Shown one piece after another: positions 20,956 to 32,960 of a stretch of 64,000 nt of DNA. A program made the position numbers and the translations under genes. Location of the stretch: the NCBI GenBank assembly GCA_033557465.1, contig CM066032.1:1315118191-1315182190 (forward strand), given 5' to 3'. This DNA comes from Ichthyophis bannanicus. Taxonomy: Eukaryota > Chordata > Amphibia > Gymnophiona > Ichthyophiidae. Each line of letters begins with the position of its first letter. Positions within the stretch are counted from its first letter, which is position 1. The notes under the pieces are model-generated. The model was not told the origin of the DNA. It ran no database searches and was given only the letters and a program-made list of their open reading frames with translations.

Positions 20956-23595
20956 AAGCTCTGAGATGAAGGTTGGAAGTGACAGAGAATAAATTAAGGA
21001 GTCTCAAGAGTCTGTTTACTAAAGTGTGGTAACGGTTTTGCACCTACTGTACCATGCGGCATGTGTCAAAACCTGTGCAGTAAATGCAGGGTGAGTGGTC
21101 AGCATCTACCCTGGAGAAACCACACAGGGCAGTCCATGACCACAAAGGGCCACATTCCCCACATTGCCAGGCCACACAGGAGAACCAGCATTAACCGCCG
21201 ATGCAAGGAACATGAGACCACAGAGAAGGAGAAGGGAAAGGACAAACGGCAGTAGCCACAATGTCCTTCCCCTTCCCATTCACAGTGGTGGCAGCAGTGG
21301 CACCAGTTCCCCCTCCCCCGCAGCCCCCTCGTTCTGCAATCTGCCCTAAGCTCCAATGATGCCTATTCCCCCCTCCCCAAGCCCTACAACCAGCCCCGGT
21401 CCCACCGGGGACACAAAAAGACTAAATAGAGACACTGACTTTCTCATCCATTATCAGATATAGGAGCTTTGAGAAAGAAGTGTCTCATCACTTCCACCTA
21501 TCCCCCTCCCTACCTTTCACTGAGCTGTAATGACATATGCAAAGAGCCCTAAACCTAGATGAATTTGAACTATTGAAAACCCCGGGTAGCTACATTGGTT
21601 CTTCATTGACCCCACTGAAGAGAGGATAACATTGAAAGTTTGTCAAAGATATGTTAAGTATGTCCAATAAAAATGTATCACCTACAATTTGCTGAATGAT
21701 CTTTATCAATGTGGTACCTAGCTGTACATCCCAATTCCACTATAACCATACTACACAGCCTCATATTTACTGTTGTTACCTGAATAATCCTATAAATTAT
21801 ATTATCGTTTAACTATCTTTTTTTGTTTTGTTATGCGCTCTTTAAGCAATTTCTGATAGGTAGTAGTTGTTTAACTGCTCTTTGTTTTGTTATAAGTTAC
21901 ACCATAGTTTAACTACTTTTTAAGTTACATGTGAATCTCTTTAATCCATGTTACTTGTACACTGCTGTGACTTGTAGATATAGCAGCATAAAAAAAGTTG
22001 TTAAAGAAATTAAATAAGTAAATAAATTTCCTTTTCAGAGGAATGAGCTGCCATACTCCTTTTGACCACCAGGTGACACCATTTGTCTATTCCTGAGATC
22101 TATTTGATACTTTTTCCATAACAGGTAACTTAAAAAAGTTATAAAAGACCAGAACAGTTACTATAATATATGCCAATTACAGAGTTACATAAGTGAGTTT
22201 TAAATATATAATTTTCTGGAAATAGAATAATAGGACAATTCCATCAAGAGTGAGCTGTAAACCTTAAAACAGTGCTCTTCAAAGTATTAATGTATCTCTT
22301 TCTTCATTTTTTTAAATTTCTCTTTTGTTCTTATTCCCAGTGAAGATGATTATTGAATCATTTCTCCAGATAGTGAAAACTGGCTAAAGTTAGGATAGCT
22401 GCTCACCTGTCCTAACTTTATACAATTTACCTATCTGGTTAGCAGCTGAATAACGTCCCTAACTGGATAGCAGCCATCACCACCCCCTCTCCACTGGTTA
22501 GTGCTGCTGAATATTGCAGTGATTACACTTTAGCTGATTAATAGGTTTGCTAACCATTTAACATGCTTTGAAAATGCCGCCCACTTCTTTTACCCCTCCC
22601 AGCAGGCAAAAATGCACAATTCAAGTAACAAGAGGCATGAGAGCAGTCAACTCAAAATTAAATCCAACAAAAAATAATAAATATTTCAATACATAAAATC
22701 AATATACAATCCAAAACGATATACACCACACTAGTTATATAAATCTAGCCTAGTGTATAGGGCAGTAACCTGGCATCAGAAAGACTGGAATTAATTTCCC
22801 ACTGACTTTACTTAACCCTGCATTGCCTCAGGTACAACCTTAGATTGTAAGCCCGACAGAGAAAGGAAAATACCCACAGAGTTGATTGTGACTCACCTTG
22901 ATCTACTGCTGGAAAAAGGGCGAGCTAAATAAATATAAGGGGGGTTATTTTACACATCTCAATGACATTTTCGAGCCTGCCTTTTACAGACATGGAAATG
23001 CTCACCTCGTCTGCAGAGCCTGGGGGAGTGGTGGGGATAGAGGATGGAAGTGATATGGGCAGTGTTCACCATGCAGACATGGATTCCTGATTTTAGAAAG
23101 GAAATCCACGCCTGGAATAATCTTTGTGGTTGTTGGCATTTTCTCCTATCCCAGCATGAATAAGTGGCTGCTGATTCGGGCAGATATCAATGCTGATGTT
23201 GGCCTCCCTCCCCCCCCATCTCACCAACTCCAGGATCATCCTCTGGCAGCCCCCTCCCACCCTCCCAAGGTAAATATCCAATCTCCCTCCCACTCTGGTC
23301 CAAAGCAAATACTGATCCCCCTCCCACCCTACCTGAAGCAAGTGTCCAATCCACCTTTCCCTGAGACTGCAAATATCTCCTCCCCTGACAGAAGGCACCC
23401 ACACACAACACATCAGAAACTGGGTCATATGAAAAATATGGCAAGAGAATAACTTGATAGGTGTATGCCGTGCAGAGCAAGTATAGTAGAGGAGGAAGAT
23501 GCTAAGGGGTGTTAGTGTGTGTGTGTGTGTGTGGTTGTGAAAGGCATGAGAGGTCATTGGAGACAGGGCAATGTGAATGGGCATGGTTTTGATTC
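20956..23595 (+). repeat. Segmental duplication, copy A
   Basis: From 'aagctctgagat' onward this sequence is collinear with 61,357-64,000 (offset 40,401 bp at the start and 40,405 at the end), with scattered substitutions and small indels. Both copies include the same inner repeats, a SINE-like unit at about 22,745-22,945, and a TG microsatellite (23,514-23,533 here). Copy B is cut by the window edge, so the true length is unknown. In copy A the left junction falls inside the V relic's leader intron. No gene is seen in the segment. The reading frames in it are chance ORFs. Confidence 0.85.
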
Positions 23596-26500
23596 AAGCA
23601 TTGATTGGCTTGTTGCATTTCAAATACTACTATGCAGTTATATGGGATCCTCATTGGTATTGCATGTATGTTTTTAGAAGATGCAATATATGGGCAAATA
23701 AAGATGAGTGAATGCTTTCTTAGTTGTCTTGCAAGTGGTTGAGGTGTTAGGATGGCTGTGAGAGAAGCTGTCATAGCTATGGAACCAATGTGCTCTGGGG
23801 TTTGAGATTTGGCATGCTTAGAGATTCTATGATGTGCAGACCTCTTGCATCCAGACAGATATGTCACTAAACATGATTAAGTAAGATGAGCGGGTTATGG
23901 GTACTGGTGCCCTGTAACTGGTGTACTTACCTCTCTCCTGAAATATGTTCTCCTCCACCTCCTCCATCCAGGCTAGCTAATGGACTGCAGGGAGATCATC
24001 AATCTATAGAGCAAGTGAGAAGGAGAGGGAAAGTCACACATGCTTTCTTAGGTGAACATCCTCTGGGACATGCATAGCCTAGACCTCTATGAGCTACTGA
24101 TGTAGTTCCCTTGCTGAAGGAGTATGGGTCACCTGTACCTTTGCCCAGCTTTGGTTGATGTATTTGGCCAGGAGAAGTTACCACATGTCCTTGGGAAGTT
24201 TCTCTAGCCCTTACCAACTTGTTACAGCAGTTAGTAACATTTTCAAGGACATTCAGAGCATTGTAACTGCACCTCTAGAAGCTCAAGGCTTCTGTGACGT
24301 CACGTCAGCAATGGACAACATACCAGCAAAGCACCAATGGTGGAGAGTGGACACTGGGCTGCTACATAGCAAGGCTGCACCATGGGTTAGTTGTGGACCT
24401 TCAAGCAGTGTATCCGAGGCCCTATTCCATACCTCCACCTTGTATTCCCTCAGTCTTATATTGCTGTGCTGTGGATGCTGTGTGCAATGTGACCCCTCTT
24501 TTAGCTCTTACCTCTCAGAGATGGGAAACCTGTCAATTAATTCTTCTGCAGAGATGCTTCCAGCTCTTATTCACCCTCCTCGGGTCCCTTCTCTATCCAG
24601 GGGTAGGGAAAAGGTTTCCTTTGTGGCCAACCAACAACTTGGCAAGGGGATGCATGTTCCCCTCACTAAAATTTGGCTTCCTAGCCATGGTGCCATTTCA
24701 TCAACATTCTCATCCTGCAATGTCTGTGAACATATTGTGCAAAAATATGCTTGCACCTGTAGAAAGATTTTGATTTCTGAACAGTTTCAGCCATCTGAAA
24801 TTAAAATTGGTGAGATTAAAGCGCTGAATGAGAAGAAGAGAGTGTCAGAGCCTCTGGGTAAAGTACCTGAAAGAAAGGGAAAAATGATGATGCAGCAGGA
24901 ACTATTTCAGTAGAACTAGTTGTTAATGAAGTAACAAGACTGCAACTGCAGTTATATCACAATACTTCCTGCTCAGGGATTCATTTGGGGTGAAGGTGCA
25001 TTGAATATTTTATGTAAATGTCTGCCTAATGTTAAACCTGACCACCTAGTTTGCCTAATGGATGGACCAGACCTTAGTGAAGTTCATTATTGTCATGATA
25101 TAAACAAAACTAAGCCAGTTGGAGACATTGCCCCCAGTATACAGCAAGGGTGTCATTCCGGTGTGCAAATAGTGGGGATCTACATCCGGCTTGGATGTAC
25201 ATCCCCCGCAATTAACTGGGGGTGAATTCGGTACTCCAGGCTCCCCACACATACAGCAGCATTGTGCGGAAAGCTCTGTATGGGAGCGGGAGGAAGAAGG
25301 CTGGAGGAGGAGTGTGGGCAAGAGAAATGCAGACCCTTGACTATGAACCTACAGGGCCAATTCTGGTCATGGCCCTATATGTCCAGGGCAGCAAGGATGC
25401 ATGGGGAACTTATTTCACCTTGGAGGTGGAATAAGTCCCCCCAAAGAAGAGGCACAGCACCGGCAGACCTTCCCAACCCAGGTGAACGACAGTGGGTGGT
25501 TCCCTGCAGCCCGACCCTGGCCTTGACAGGCCCCTCTGGAGTCAGGTGGCGGGGAACAGTATCTTTGATCTGATGCGGAGAATCGGGGCTCCTGCATGAC
25601 ATCTTGTTGCCATGGCAATGGGACACCATGGCATTGAGACTCCATGCTGGAGCGTTGGCAGGGTTGGACAGGGAGGGAGCTGTATGTGCAGTGGGGCTGA
25701 ATCGGGACATGTCTGGCTCATCCAAGTGCCCCTATTCTGCTCCCACGGGAACGTAAAGCTCCTGCGGGTTCACAATTGGGTGCAAATCTGGCCCGTCCAG
25801 ATTTCAGATGTCTGGATGAGCCAGACATGCCCAGAATGGGCCTCCACATAAGTAGCTGATAGAAAAGTTGTTGTTGCTTGAGCTCTGGTGGATTCTGTGA
25901 TTGCAATGGAGCATATCCCAAGGCTTGGGGGCAGCTGTATCCCTTGATAGAAGCATCTGCACTTCAGTCCTGGAACTCTGATTACAGGTCCTGGGGCCTG
26001 AAGGTGTAAGAAAAGTATCCAAACTGCAGCAGGACAGACAGGGCAACCTCCAGTTTTATATATATATGTCTTACTGTCTCTACAGATCTGAATTCACCTG
26101 GTAGTGATTTATAAATGATAAAGCAGCAGAGGTAAGCAAGCTGCCCCCTGCTCTCTTTGCTCAGCCCTGTGCCCCCTTGCCTATCTGTATGGGGTTTTCC
26201 CTCACACACTCACCCAGTAATACACTATTGCTCACTGCATTCAGAACGTGACAGTAGCCAAATTGACATCCTTAGAAATGTTTTATAAGAGCCTCACTTA
26301 GCTGATGGAGCAGCAGACGACCCTGTGTCATTGCTCTGCCCTGGGTGAGTGTCCCTTGCAGCTTCTCACAGTAGTACCTTGCCACTTACTATGCTCAGCA
26401 TGTGTGAAATAGCCTTACAGTTTTATAAAGTGTCTCATTTTACTGGGTGAACAGCAGACTACCCTAATCATCTTTGCCCTGCCATGCTTGGGCTTTTTGT

Positions 26501-26937
26501 TTAACTTGTATTCTCACTATCCAGTGCACTACTACAGTGCTCAGTGACGCTCACTGCAAAGACACAGACAAAGCCTTTAAGATTTCCATAAAGCTCTAAC
26601 TTTCCTCTGAGACTTTTCTGAGGGGAAGCTGAGAGCGAGTGAAGCCTCTGTGGGTAAGTGCTCCTTTCTTTGCTGGCAAATATATTTAGTGATGTGCACT
26701 ATGTGGAAGCAGTGCACATCTGGGCAGTGACTGGGCGGGATGAAGGCTTTCATGCCACAGCGCAGCAAGAGAGGACATGTGAAGCCCATGTTATCTGCGA
26801 TAGGCTCCGGCACTGCAGGTGCAACTAACACCACCTCAATCAGTGGCGATAGCGGCTCCCGTGGAGGGTTTACTGCATGGGGGTAGTTGTACCCTCTCCC
26901 TTACAATTAGGGATTAGTAAGCATGCCTCTTGGTGAC
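23596..26937 (+). other. Unassigned region
   Basis: No recognisable gene. The longest frame (24,155-24,913, 252 codons) has no domain I know and no codon pattern that sets it apart. Text at 26,690-26,840 shares phrases ('gcagtgactgggc', 'gaagcccatgtta') with 48,480-48,600, so an old uncharacterised repeat is present in both. Confidence 0.35.
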
Positions 26938-27137
26938 TTAAGCTTGAGATAGAGAAGAGATTATTAAGAAGGGACCCAGGATATCACTGCTTGACCCAAT
27001 ACAAGCATTGTGGAACGTGTGTCTTTTGGGGAAACTGCTAGGTACGCATGATCTAGATTGGCCACTGTTGGAAACAGGATACAGGGCTCGATGGATCTTG
27101 GTCTGACCCAGTATGGCATATCTTATGTTCTTTTGAG
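26938..27137 (+). mobile_element. CR1 3' end fragment
   Basis: It carries the family 3' UTR ('ccaggatatcactgcttgaccc...ttggccactgttggaaacagg...gacccagtatggcat') and the terminal 'ttatgttctt' repeat. It is the same as the ends of the copies at 39,475 and 49,500-49,670. Confidence 0.85.
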
Positions 27138-27650
27138 ATGGTAACTATATTTGGAAAAGTCTGTTTGAAGAAGTGGCTTCTTAGCCTGGATTTGAATTAG
27201 GCTACAGAAGGAGCCTGACATACTGACTCAGGCAAGGTGGAGTAAATGAAGTCTGGAGTTGGCAGTGGCAGAGAAGGGCACAGATGAAAGGGATCTGCCA
27301 AAGGAGGGAGTTCCTGAGGAGGGGAGTGTAGGAAAGGTAGTGAGGAGCCGCAAATTAATGCAGTTGTAGGTCAGGTGGCAAAGTTTGAACTGGATGAAGA
27401 AATGGATAGAGAGCCAGTGAAGTGACCTAGGAAGAGGGGTTACATGAGCAGAGCAACACTGGTGGAAGATAAACCATGTAGCTGAGTTTTCAACGGACTG
27501 AAGGGGAGAAAGATGATTCAGAGGGAGACCAGCGAGGAGCAGGTTACAATAATCAATATGAGAGGTAACTAGAGAGTGTATGAGGGTCTTAGTAGTATGT
27601 TCAGAAAAGAAGGGACAAATTTTGTTGAGGTCAGAGAATAAGAAATTCAG
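27138..27650 (-). mobile_element. L2 LINE 3' fragment
   Basis: The - strand frame gives the C-terminal L2 region (KICPFFSEHTTKTLIHSLVT, HIDYCNLLLAGLPLNHLSPL, then a PLPRSLHWLSI block). Only the end of the RT ORF is present, and it is truncated. Confidence 0.8.
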
Positions 27651-28145
27651 AGCAGTGCCCTCGAGTATCAAAATATCCCAGTGGCTGTAAGGGAAAGGCT
27701 CAAACCCATAAATTATCCAAGAGCAAAAGCCAAACCCTAACAAGATAGATCGCTAGAAACAGTATTTTGTTGGACAAGGTCCGTTTGAGGATTCAACCCC
27801 TACATCAGACTGTGTCCATTTTAATCAAACTTTATCAGTAAAAGCAAAAACATGGCTTTTAACAAAAATTGGATGAAACAGACACTTATCTGTAACTTTA
27901 CAGATGGTCGATCTTCATAGATAATACAAATACGTAACGGGGTTCTCTGTGACACAGCACTGCGTTTTGGGTCTGTTTCACATTCCAAAGAACCTGCATC
28001 AAGCAAAAATCCCCATTAGTCACAAAGAGAGGCTCGCTCATGAATGAACATAGAGAGGTACACTCTTCTTAAATACTGCTGTTTGATGTCAGCAAGCCCA
28101 GTTGCTAATCACCAAAAATGATTGGGAGCAAAGAGCAACCGTGCA
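27651..28145. other. Unassigned, with a weak symmetric repeat
   Basis: The text 'ggacaaggtccgtttgagg...ctacatcagactgtgtcc' and 'gacacagcactgcgttttgggtctg' looks like a degraded relative of the 'aacgcgttttgg' repeat at 13.5 kb. No gene is seen. Confidence 0.3.
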
Positions 28146-28234
28146 ATCATAGAAACATAGAAAAATGACGACAGAAAAAGACCACATGGCCTATCTAGTC
28201 TGTCCTTCCATATCAACAACTACAACAGTCCCCA
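28146..28234 (-). mobile_element. CR1 3' end scrap
   Basis: 'aaacatagaaaaatgacgac...ctatctagtctgtccttcc' matches the 3' end of the CR1 copy at 5,045-5,145. It is a very short 5'-truncated insertion. Confidence 0.75.
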
Positions 28235-29245
28235 TCACAGCAATAAACTGACTGTCCCATTCATAAAATACTATACCAATCAACTTCTAAGTTTAGTCCA
28301 TGAGGGGAAACAATCAAGAATAAAAATCCTTCTCACGATCACCGCCTCTAATAAGTGGAGGAATCCAGTCCAATATCTGCCATACAAATTGAGAGAATGA
28401 ATGATCTAATTGAACACTGTGTGAACCATAGGGGCAGTGAGGGTTTTTGTCCGTAGTAAAGAAGCATGTTCTGATAAATGTGTCTTAAACAGACACGTAG
28501 AGCAACCCATGAATTTGAAACCACAAGGGCATAAAATAAGGTGCACAACAAAGGCAGATTGACAGGTCATGTGATACCAAGCGTGCCATACTTTCTGGGA
28601 TGTAGACAGTCTCTAACCTTGATCACCCTCCTGCAAGAGAAGTGACCCACCTGCTCAATGGACAACTGAGGTCTAGGAATCGCGAGCACCAGATAATCCC
28701 TGAGGTTCCTACCTCTGGTGTAAGCAATGCTTAAAGATTACTGAAAACATGCATGCACACTAAGAACCTGCCAAATGCATGTAATCTGAGAAGAATGATC
28801 ACTAAAAGGTAGAATGCCCATTATTTTTTCAGGTGCACATAAATCACCTGTTGGGATTGAGAAGACAAATACCACCCCCTATGGTTATTTAGTGCACGTT
28901 TGTAGGCAGCTCGAACTACGGGATGAGGGTAACCCCATTCATAAAGCCGCTGGCTTAGTGATGAAGCACTTTTTCTAGGGATCTTTCTTTCCTAGGGTTT
29001 GGCTTGAGTATATGTTGGCATCAAAAGCCACTAGCACCCCACCCACTCCAAGGCACATTACCTGTAGTACCACAGATTCAGCAGTTCCATTTATTATTTG
29101 GCTGAATATCGCTTAAAGATAAATAGATGTTGTCTGAATATCTTTATAAGACTATCAGGCCACTGTTTTCTGTAAAACTAAACAACCCCCCCCCCCCTTT
29201 TTCATCATCTCATGTTTCTCAGTTTTCCCTTATATACAGAGTCGC
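28235..29245. other. V-gene upstream region, nothing recognised
   Basis: No repeat end or gene is identified in about 1 kb of sequence upstream of the V promoter. A poly-C tract lies at about 29,187-29,199. Confidence 0.3.
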
Positions 29246-29253
29246 ATTTGCAT
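29246..29253 (+). promoter_or_regulatory. Ig octamer of the intact V gene
   Basis: ATTTGCAT, the Oct-factor site of light-chain V promoters, lies 66 bp before a TATAAAT box (29,312-29,318) and 114 bp before the leader ATG. Spacing and order agree with a V-segment promoter active in B cells (family knowledge). A second partial match, 'ttttgcatgtt', follows at 29,274. Confidence 0.85.
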
Positions 29254-29359
29254 ATATCAGACCTTTTGCATGTTCACACTTGAGCAACTGTATCAGACTG
29301 TTTTCAGGAGTTATAAATGTGAAATGACCAGTAACAGTCGGTTTAAAACTCGTATTACA

Positions 29360-30101
29360 ATGCTGCCCCCTGGGTTCCCTCAGCTTATGCTGACAATTGT
29401 TCTCTGGATCCAAGGTAAGGTCGTGTCGTCAGTAGAAGGATAACAGGGAATACGACATGTGTAATATTAGAGACAGAGATGCTGCTCTATATTGGTTTGT
29501 CTGATTTAATATAGTTTAATTTAACATGTTTAATGCACTTCCCTAGATGTTGGCCGCCTGTTCAAAGTGTCTTACAAGACTTCCTCCCAGAATAGAGTTA
29601 ACAAATATAAAACCCTTCCATTATTAATACTGTCATATTCAATAATGAGACTTTCAATCACAGTAGCCAGTTTGTAATGTTACTATTTAAAAAACGTACA
29701 GCTGTAAGAGCTAGAAATGCCTATCATGAGTGACTTTGCATTAATACATCTGATGGATTTTCTTTCTGACTCCAGGTTCCAGTGGAGAGATTGTGCTGAC
29801 TCAGTCTCCAGCATCCTTATCAGTGTCTGTGGGAGACACAGTCGCCGTCGGCTGTAAATCCAGTTCCACTCTTTACAGTAGTACTTATAAAGCAAACTAC
29901 TTACACTGGTACCAACAGAAATCTGGACAGGCTCCAAAGCTTCTGATTTATTATGCTTCCTCCCGTGCTTCCGGGATCCCAGAGAGGTTCAGCGGCAGTG
30001 GATCTGAGACTGATTTCACCCTCACAATCAGAGGAGTTCAAGCTGATGATGCCGCAGAGTATTACTGCCTTCAATCTTATCCACATGACACACCCCGCAC
30101 A
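29360..30101 (+). CDS. Immunoglobulin kappa-like light-chain V gene (leader plus V exon)
   Basis: Exon 1 (29,360-29,414) encodes a hydrophobic leader ([18 protein letters not shown]) and ends at a GTAAGG donor. After an intron of about 360 bp, exon 2 (29,776-30,101) follows a TCCAG acceptor and restores the frame as [17 protein letters not shown]. It holds the conserved first cysteine (VGCKSS), a long CDR1 (about 12-13 residues, YSSTYKANY), the LHWYQQK tryptophan, [23 protein letters not shown] and the second cysteine (AEYYC). A germline CDR3 of 11 residues ([11 protein letters not shown]) follows, directly before the RSS. No stop or shift is present, so it should be rearrangeable. The product would be the variable domain of a secreted or membrane antibody light chain after joining to a J segment, which lies outside this window. 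The 12-spacer RSS favours kappa over lambda. Confidence 0.9.
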
Positions 30102-30129
30102 CACAGTGACAGAGACCCGTACAAAAACT
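30102..30129 (+). promoter_or_regulatory. 12-bp-spacer recombination signal (RSS) of the V gene
   Basis: Consensus heptamer CACAGTG (30,102-30,108), 12-bp spacer, and nonamer ACAAAAACT (30,121-30,129; one base from consensus ACAAAAACC). V segments with 12-spacers are the kappa arrangement. They join to 23-spacer J segments by RAG1/2. Confidence 0.92.
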
Positions 30130-31209
30130 TTCCTGCACGTTTCTTAAGCTTTCCCAGCACGCATCTCTTTTGTATTGCCCTTCATATGTGAGAGCTCTCC
30201 ATGAAAACAAAGAAAGTAACAATCAGAGTAAAAGATGCATCTATCAATCCCATCATGACACGTCTTTTGTTACTATTATTATTAAGTGCAAACCCGCAAT
30301 TCGTTGTAGAAGTTTTTATTTTAATTTCAGCTCCATGCTTACTCCTCTTCTCTTGTCAGGGCTCTGGAGGGAAATTCCTTCACATGTGCTTATTCTTAAG
30401 AGCCTTTCTCGGTGGCTCTGAAGTGGATTCTTGGTTCCGTATTGCCTCTCTCTGTCTTTCAGGAGGAGATTCCACGGTTTATCCTCTCCAGTAGTGACCT
30501 TCACAGCTGCCTCTTTCTTCTTGAGCCCTGGCCCAGCATTTCCCTCTCCTGCGCTCTGGATTCGGCATCGTTCCCCCTCATCCCAGCATCAGAGCAGAGG
30601 ATGCATCGCTCCTCCCCCCTTTCTCTGTCCTCCTGGCACATTCCTTGCCGTAAAGCGAAGACGAGGGATGTGCATTAGTTTCTTGTTAGGGGGTGTGCAG
30701 GGGAAAACTTGTTTTGTTTTGTTTCATGAGTCTTTTGGAAGTTCTTTTTGTTTTGTTTTAAATTTTTTTTGTTTCAGGGCAATTTTGTTAATTGAGAAGT
30801 AGCAGTGACTGCTGCCCTACTTTAAAAAAAAAACTTCACAGAAAACCACAACAATCCCCCAATCTCATCCTGAGCCCTCTGGGAGAACCTATCCCCCCCC
30901 CCCCCCAAGAATATCACTTGACCCCTCCTCCCCCCCCCCCCCCCAGGTATTAGGCAATGAATCACTCCCCTTCAGGATTCAGTATCAGCCCTCCCCTCCA
31001 TTCTCGCCAGTGTACTTACTGGGGATATCATTGGTGGTCTAGTGACAGGGCAGGAGTGATTTCCCCTTTACAAATTTGTACGTAAATAAATTCACTTTTG
31101 GCTCCATTGCCACCCAGGTTCAAAATGGCAGATCTGACCCCTTAGTGAAAGTCTCATGAAACCACTACTAGGAATCAAGCTGCAGATGAACATTCTTGGC
31201 AGCTCTGGT
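30130..31209. other. Downstream of V: no gene, poly-C and T-rich tracts
   Basis: No J segment (FGxGT motif with 23-RSS) is seen after the V gene. Poly-C runs lie at about 30,894-30,906 and 30,929-30,944, and GTTTT-rich text at about 30,700-30,770. Confidence 0.4.
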
Positions 31210-31660
31210 ATGAAAGTCTTTGGAATCAGCCTTGAGATCACAGAAGTTGAATCCAGGATCCCTTGAGGCCAGGTTTGGAATCATAAAACTGGATTCTCTG
31301 GTGCTGGGCTCTCTAGCACAAAAGCAAGAACAACTATGTAAACTGGAATATCTTCACCAGGCTTTCTTGAAAGGAAGAAGGAATAGGCCAGGTTGGAGTC
31401 TCTGGAACTGGAATCTGCAGGATGAGAGCCCTGGAGGAATGGGAGTTGAAGTCTTGGGAGCAGGGGACATGGAAGCAAAGGCAGATGTAGCCTGGACTGG
31501 AATGCTAGGTGCTGGTGTTTGTAAGCAGGAAGCGCTGAAGCAAAGCTAGGTATAATCTGGACTGGAATACCAGGAACCGGAGTCTTAGAAGTAGGAGGCT
31601 TTGAAACATGGGTTGAAGCAACAGACTTGGGAATCTTTGGAGGAGATTAGAGCACCCCAA
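31210..31660 (+). repeat. Degenerate tandem repeat
   Basis: Loosely repeated phrases of the type 'ggaatc...ctggagtc...gaagcaaaggc' recur every few tens of bases across about 450 bp. Unit length is irregular. No protein is supported, although the + strand is open for 109 codons. Confidence 0.4.
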
Positions 31661-32190
31661 ACCTGAGACTCCTGGCAGGTACACAATGTTTCAGATTGCA
31701 CAGAAATGAACTGTTCCCATCCAAAAGCGGAGAAACCTAGCTGAAGGCGTTCCTTTTGGGAAGTAAGCAAATAAAGCACTCCTGGGCCTTTTCTGTAAGA
31801 AACTTCCCTGCCTTCTCCCCAGGAATATCAAAAGGATAAGGGTGTCCTTTGAACAAGATTAGCTGGCAATATTTACAAGCTTTATTAATTCCTACAAGAA
31901 TGCATTTAAACAAATCAGTTATTAATCCCCAAAGCATAACTGCTAGAAAAAAAACAGGTTTGGAGTGGTAATCCCCACATAGCAGTACTAGTCAGATAGT
32001 AGAACTCTTTCCCCCTCCCTTTCCCCCTTCCCCTGTGCCTGAAGTCCCATCCATATGGTGGAGTACCACTGGATTGATGGCTGTTGTAAGACCACGGGCA
32101 GGGGGGAGGGTTCTGTTGTGCCCAACCTGGTCTGTGCTGCTGGGATTCCTGCTACTTGCAGAGGCTGCTACTCCACTAACTGCCTCTGCC
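31661..32190. other. Unassigned
   Basis: No gene or repeat end is recognised. Confidence 0.25.
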
Positions 32191-32194
32191 ACTG

Positions 32195-32960
32195 GGCTTC
32201 CCTCTCCCTGAAGGGGCAGCTAATCTCCTCACCATCATTGCTGGATGTCCTACCGGGAGGGGATCCAGTCCACTCGATTTCATTGCTGGCCATCCCTCTG
32301 TCTCAAGGGGCTGCCACTCTGCTCGCTATCATTGCTGGAGATCTCCCTATCTGAAGGAGTTGCCACTCTGTTCGCTAACATTACTGGACCTCCCTCCACC
32401 TTAAGGTGCTGCCAATCTGCTCGCTATTATTGCTGAACATCCCTCTGCCTGAAGGTGATGCCATTCTGGTTGCTAGCCATTCTGGTCATTATCATTGGTA
32501 GATGTCCCTTTGCCTGACGGGACTGCTGCTCTGCTCACTATCATTGCACGACATTCCTCTGCATGAAGAGATGCCATTCTGCTCGCTAGCAATGATTAAT
32601 GTCCCTCTGCTTGAAGAGGTAGCCGCTCTGCTAATTATCATTGCTGGACATCCTTCTGCCTGAAGGGGCTGCCATTCTTCTCACTATCATTACTGGATGC
32701 CCACTCGCTATCATTGCTCGATCCCCTTCAGGTAGAGAGCTAGACATCCCTCTACCTGAAGGGGATGCCATTCTGCTCGCTATCATTACTGGACAACTGC
32801 CCACTATCATTGCTGGAAGCTCAGCTTCCTGAAGAGGATCCACTCTGCTCACTATCATTGCTGGACGTCCCTCTGCCTGAAGCGGATGCAGCTCCACTTA
32901 CTACTGCTGCACCTGGACTTCCCTTTATTTGCAGTAGCCACCGCCGCACCTTCCTCCTCA
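32195..32960 (+). repeat. Minisatellite, about 40-60-bp degenerate units
   Basis: A unit built from 'ggacatccctctgcctgaag' then 'gggatgccattctgctcgct' then 'atcattgct' recurs roughly 14-15 times with substitutions and length changes. Short open frames through it are by-products of the repeat. Confidence 0.8.

Noticed and set aside
24155..24913. 252-codon + strand ORF
   Set aside because: No recognisable domain, no splice context, and flanked by unassigned repeats. The frame reads like translated non-coding text.
30130..31200. Search for a J segment downstream of the V gene
   Set aside because: No FGxGT-type motif with a 23-spacer RSS was found. J and C exons must lie elsewhere.
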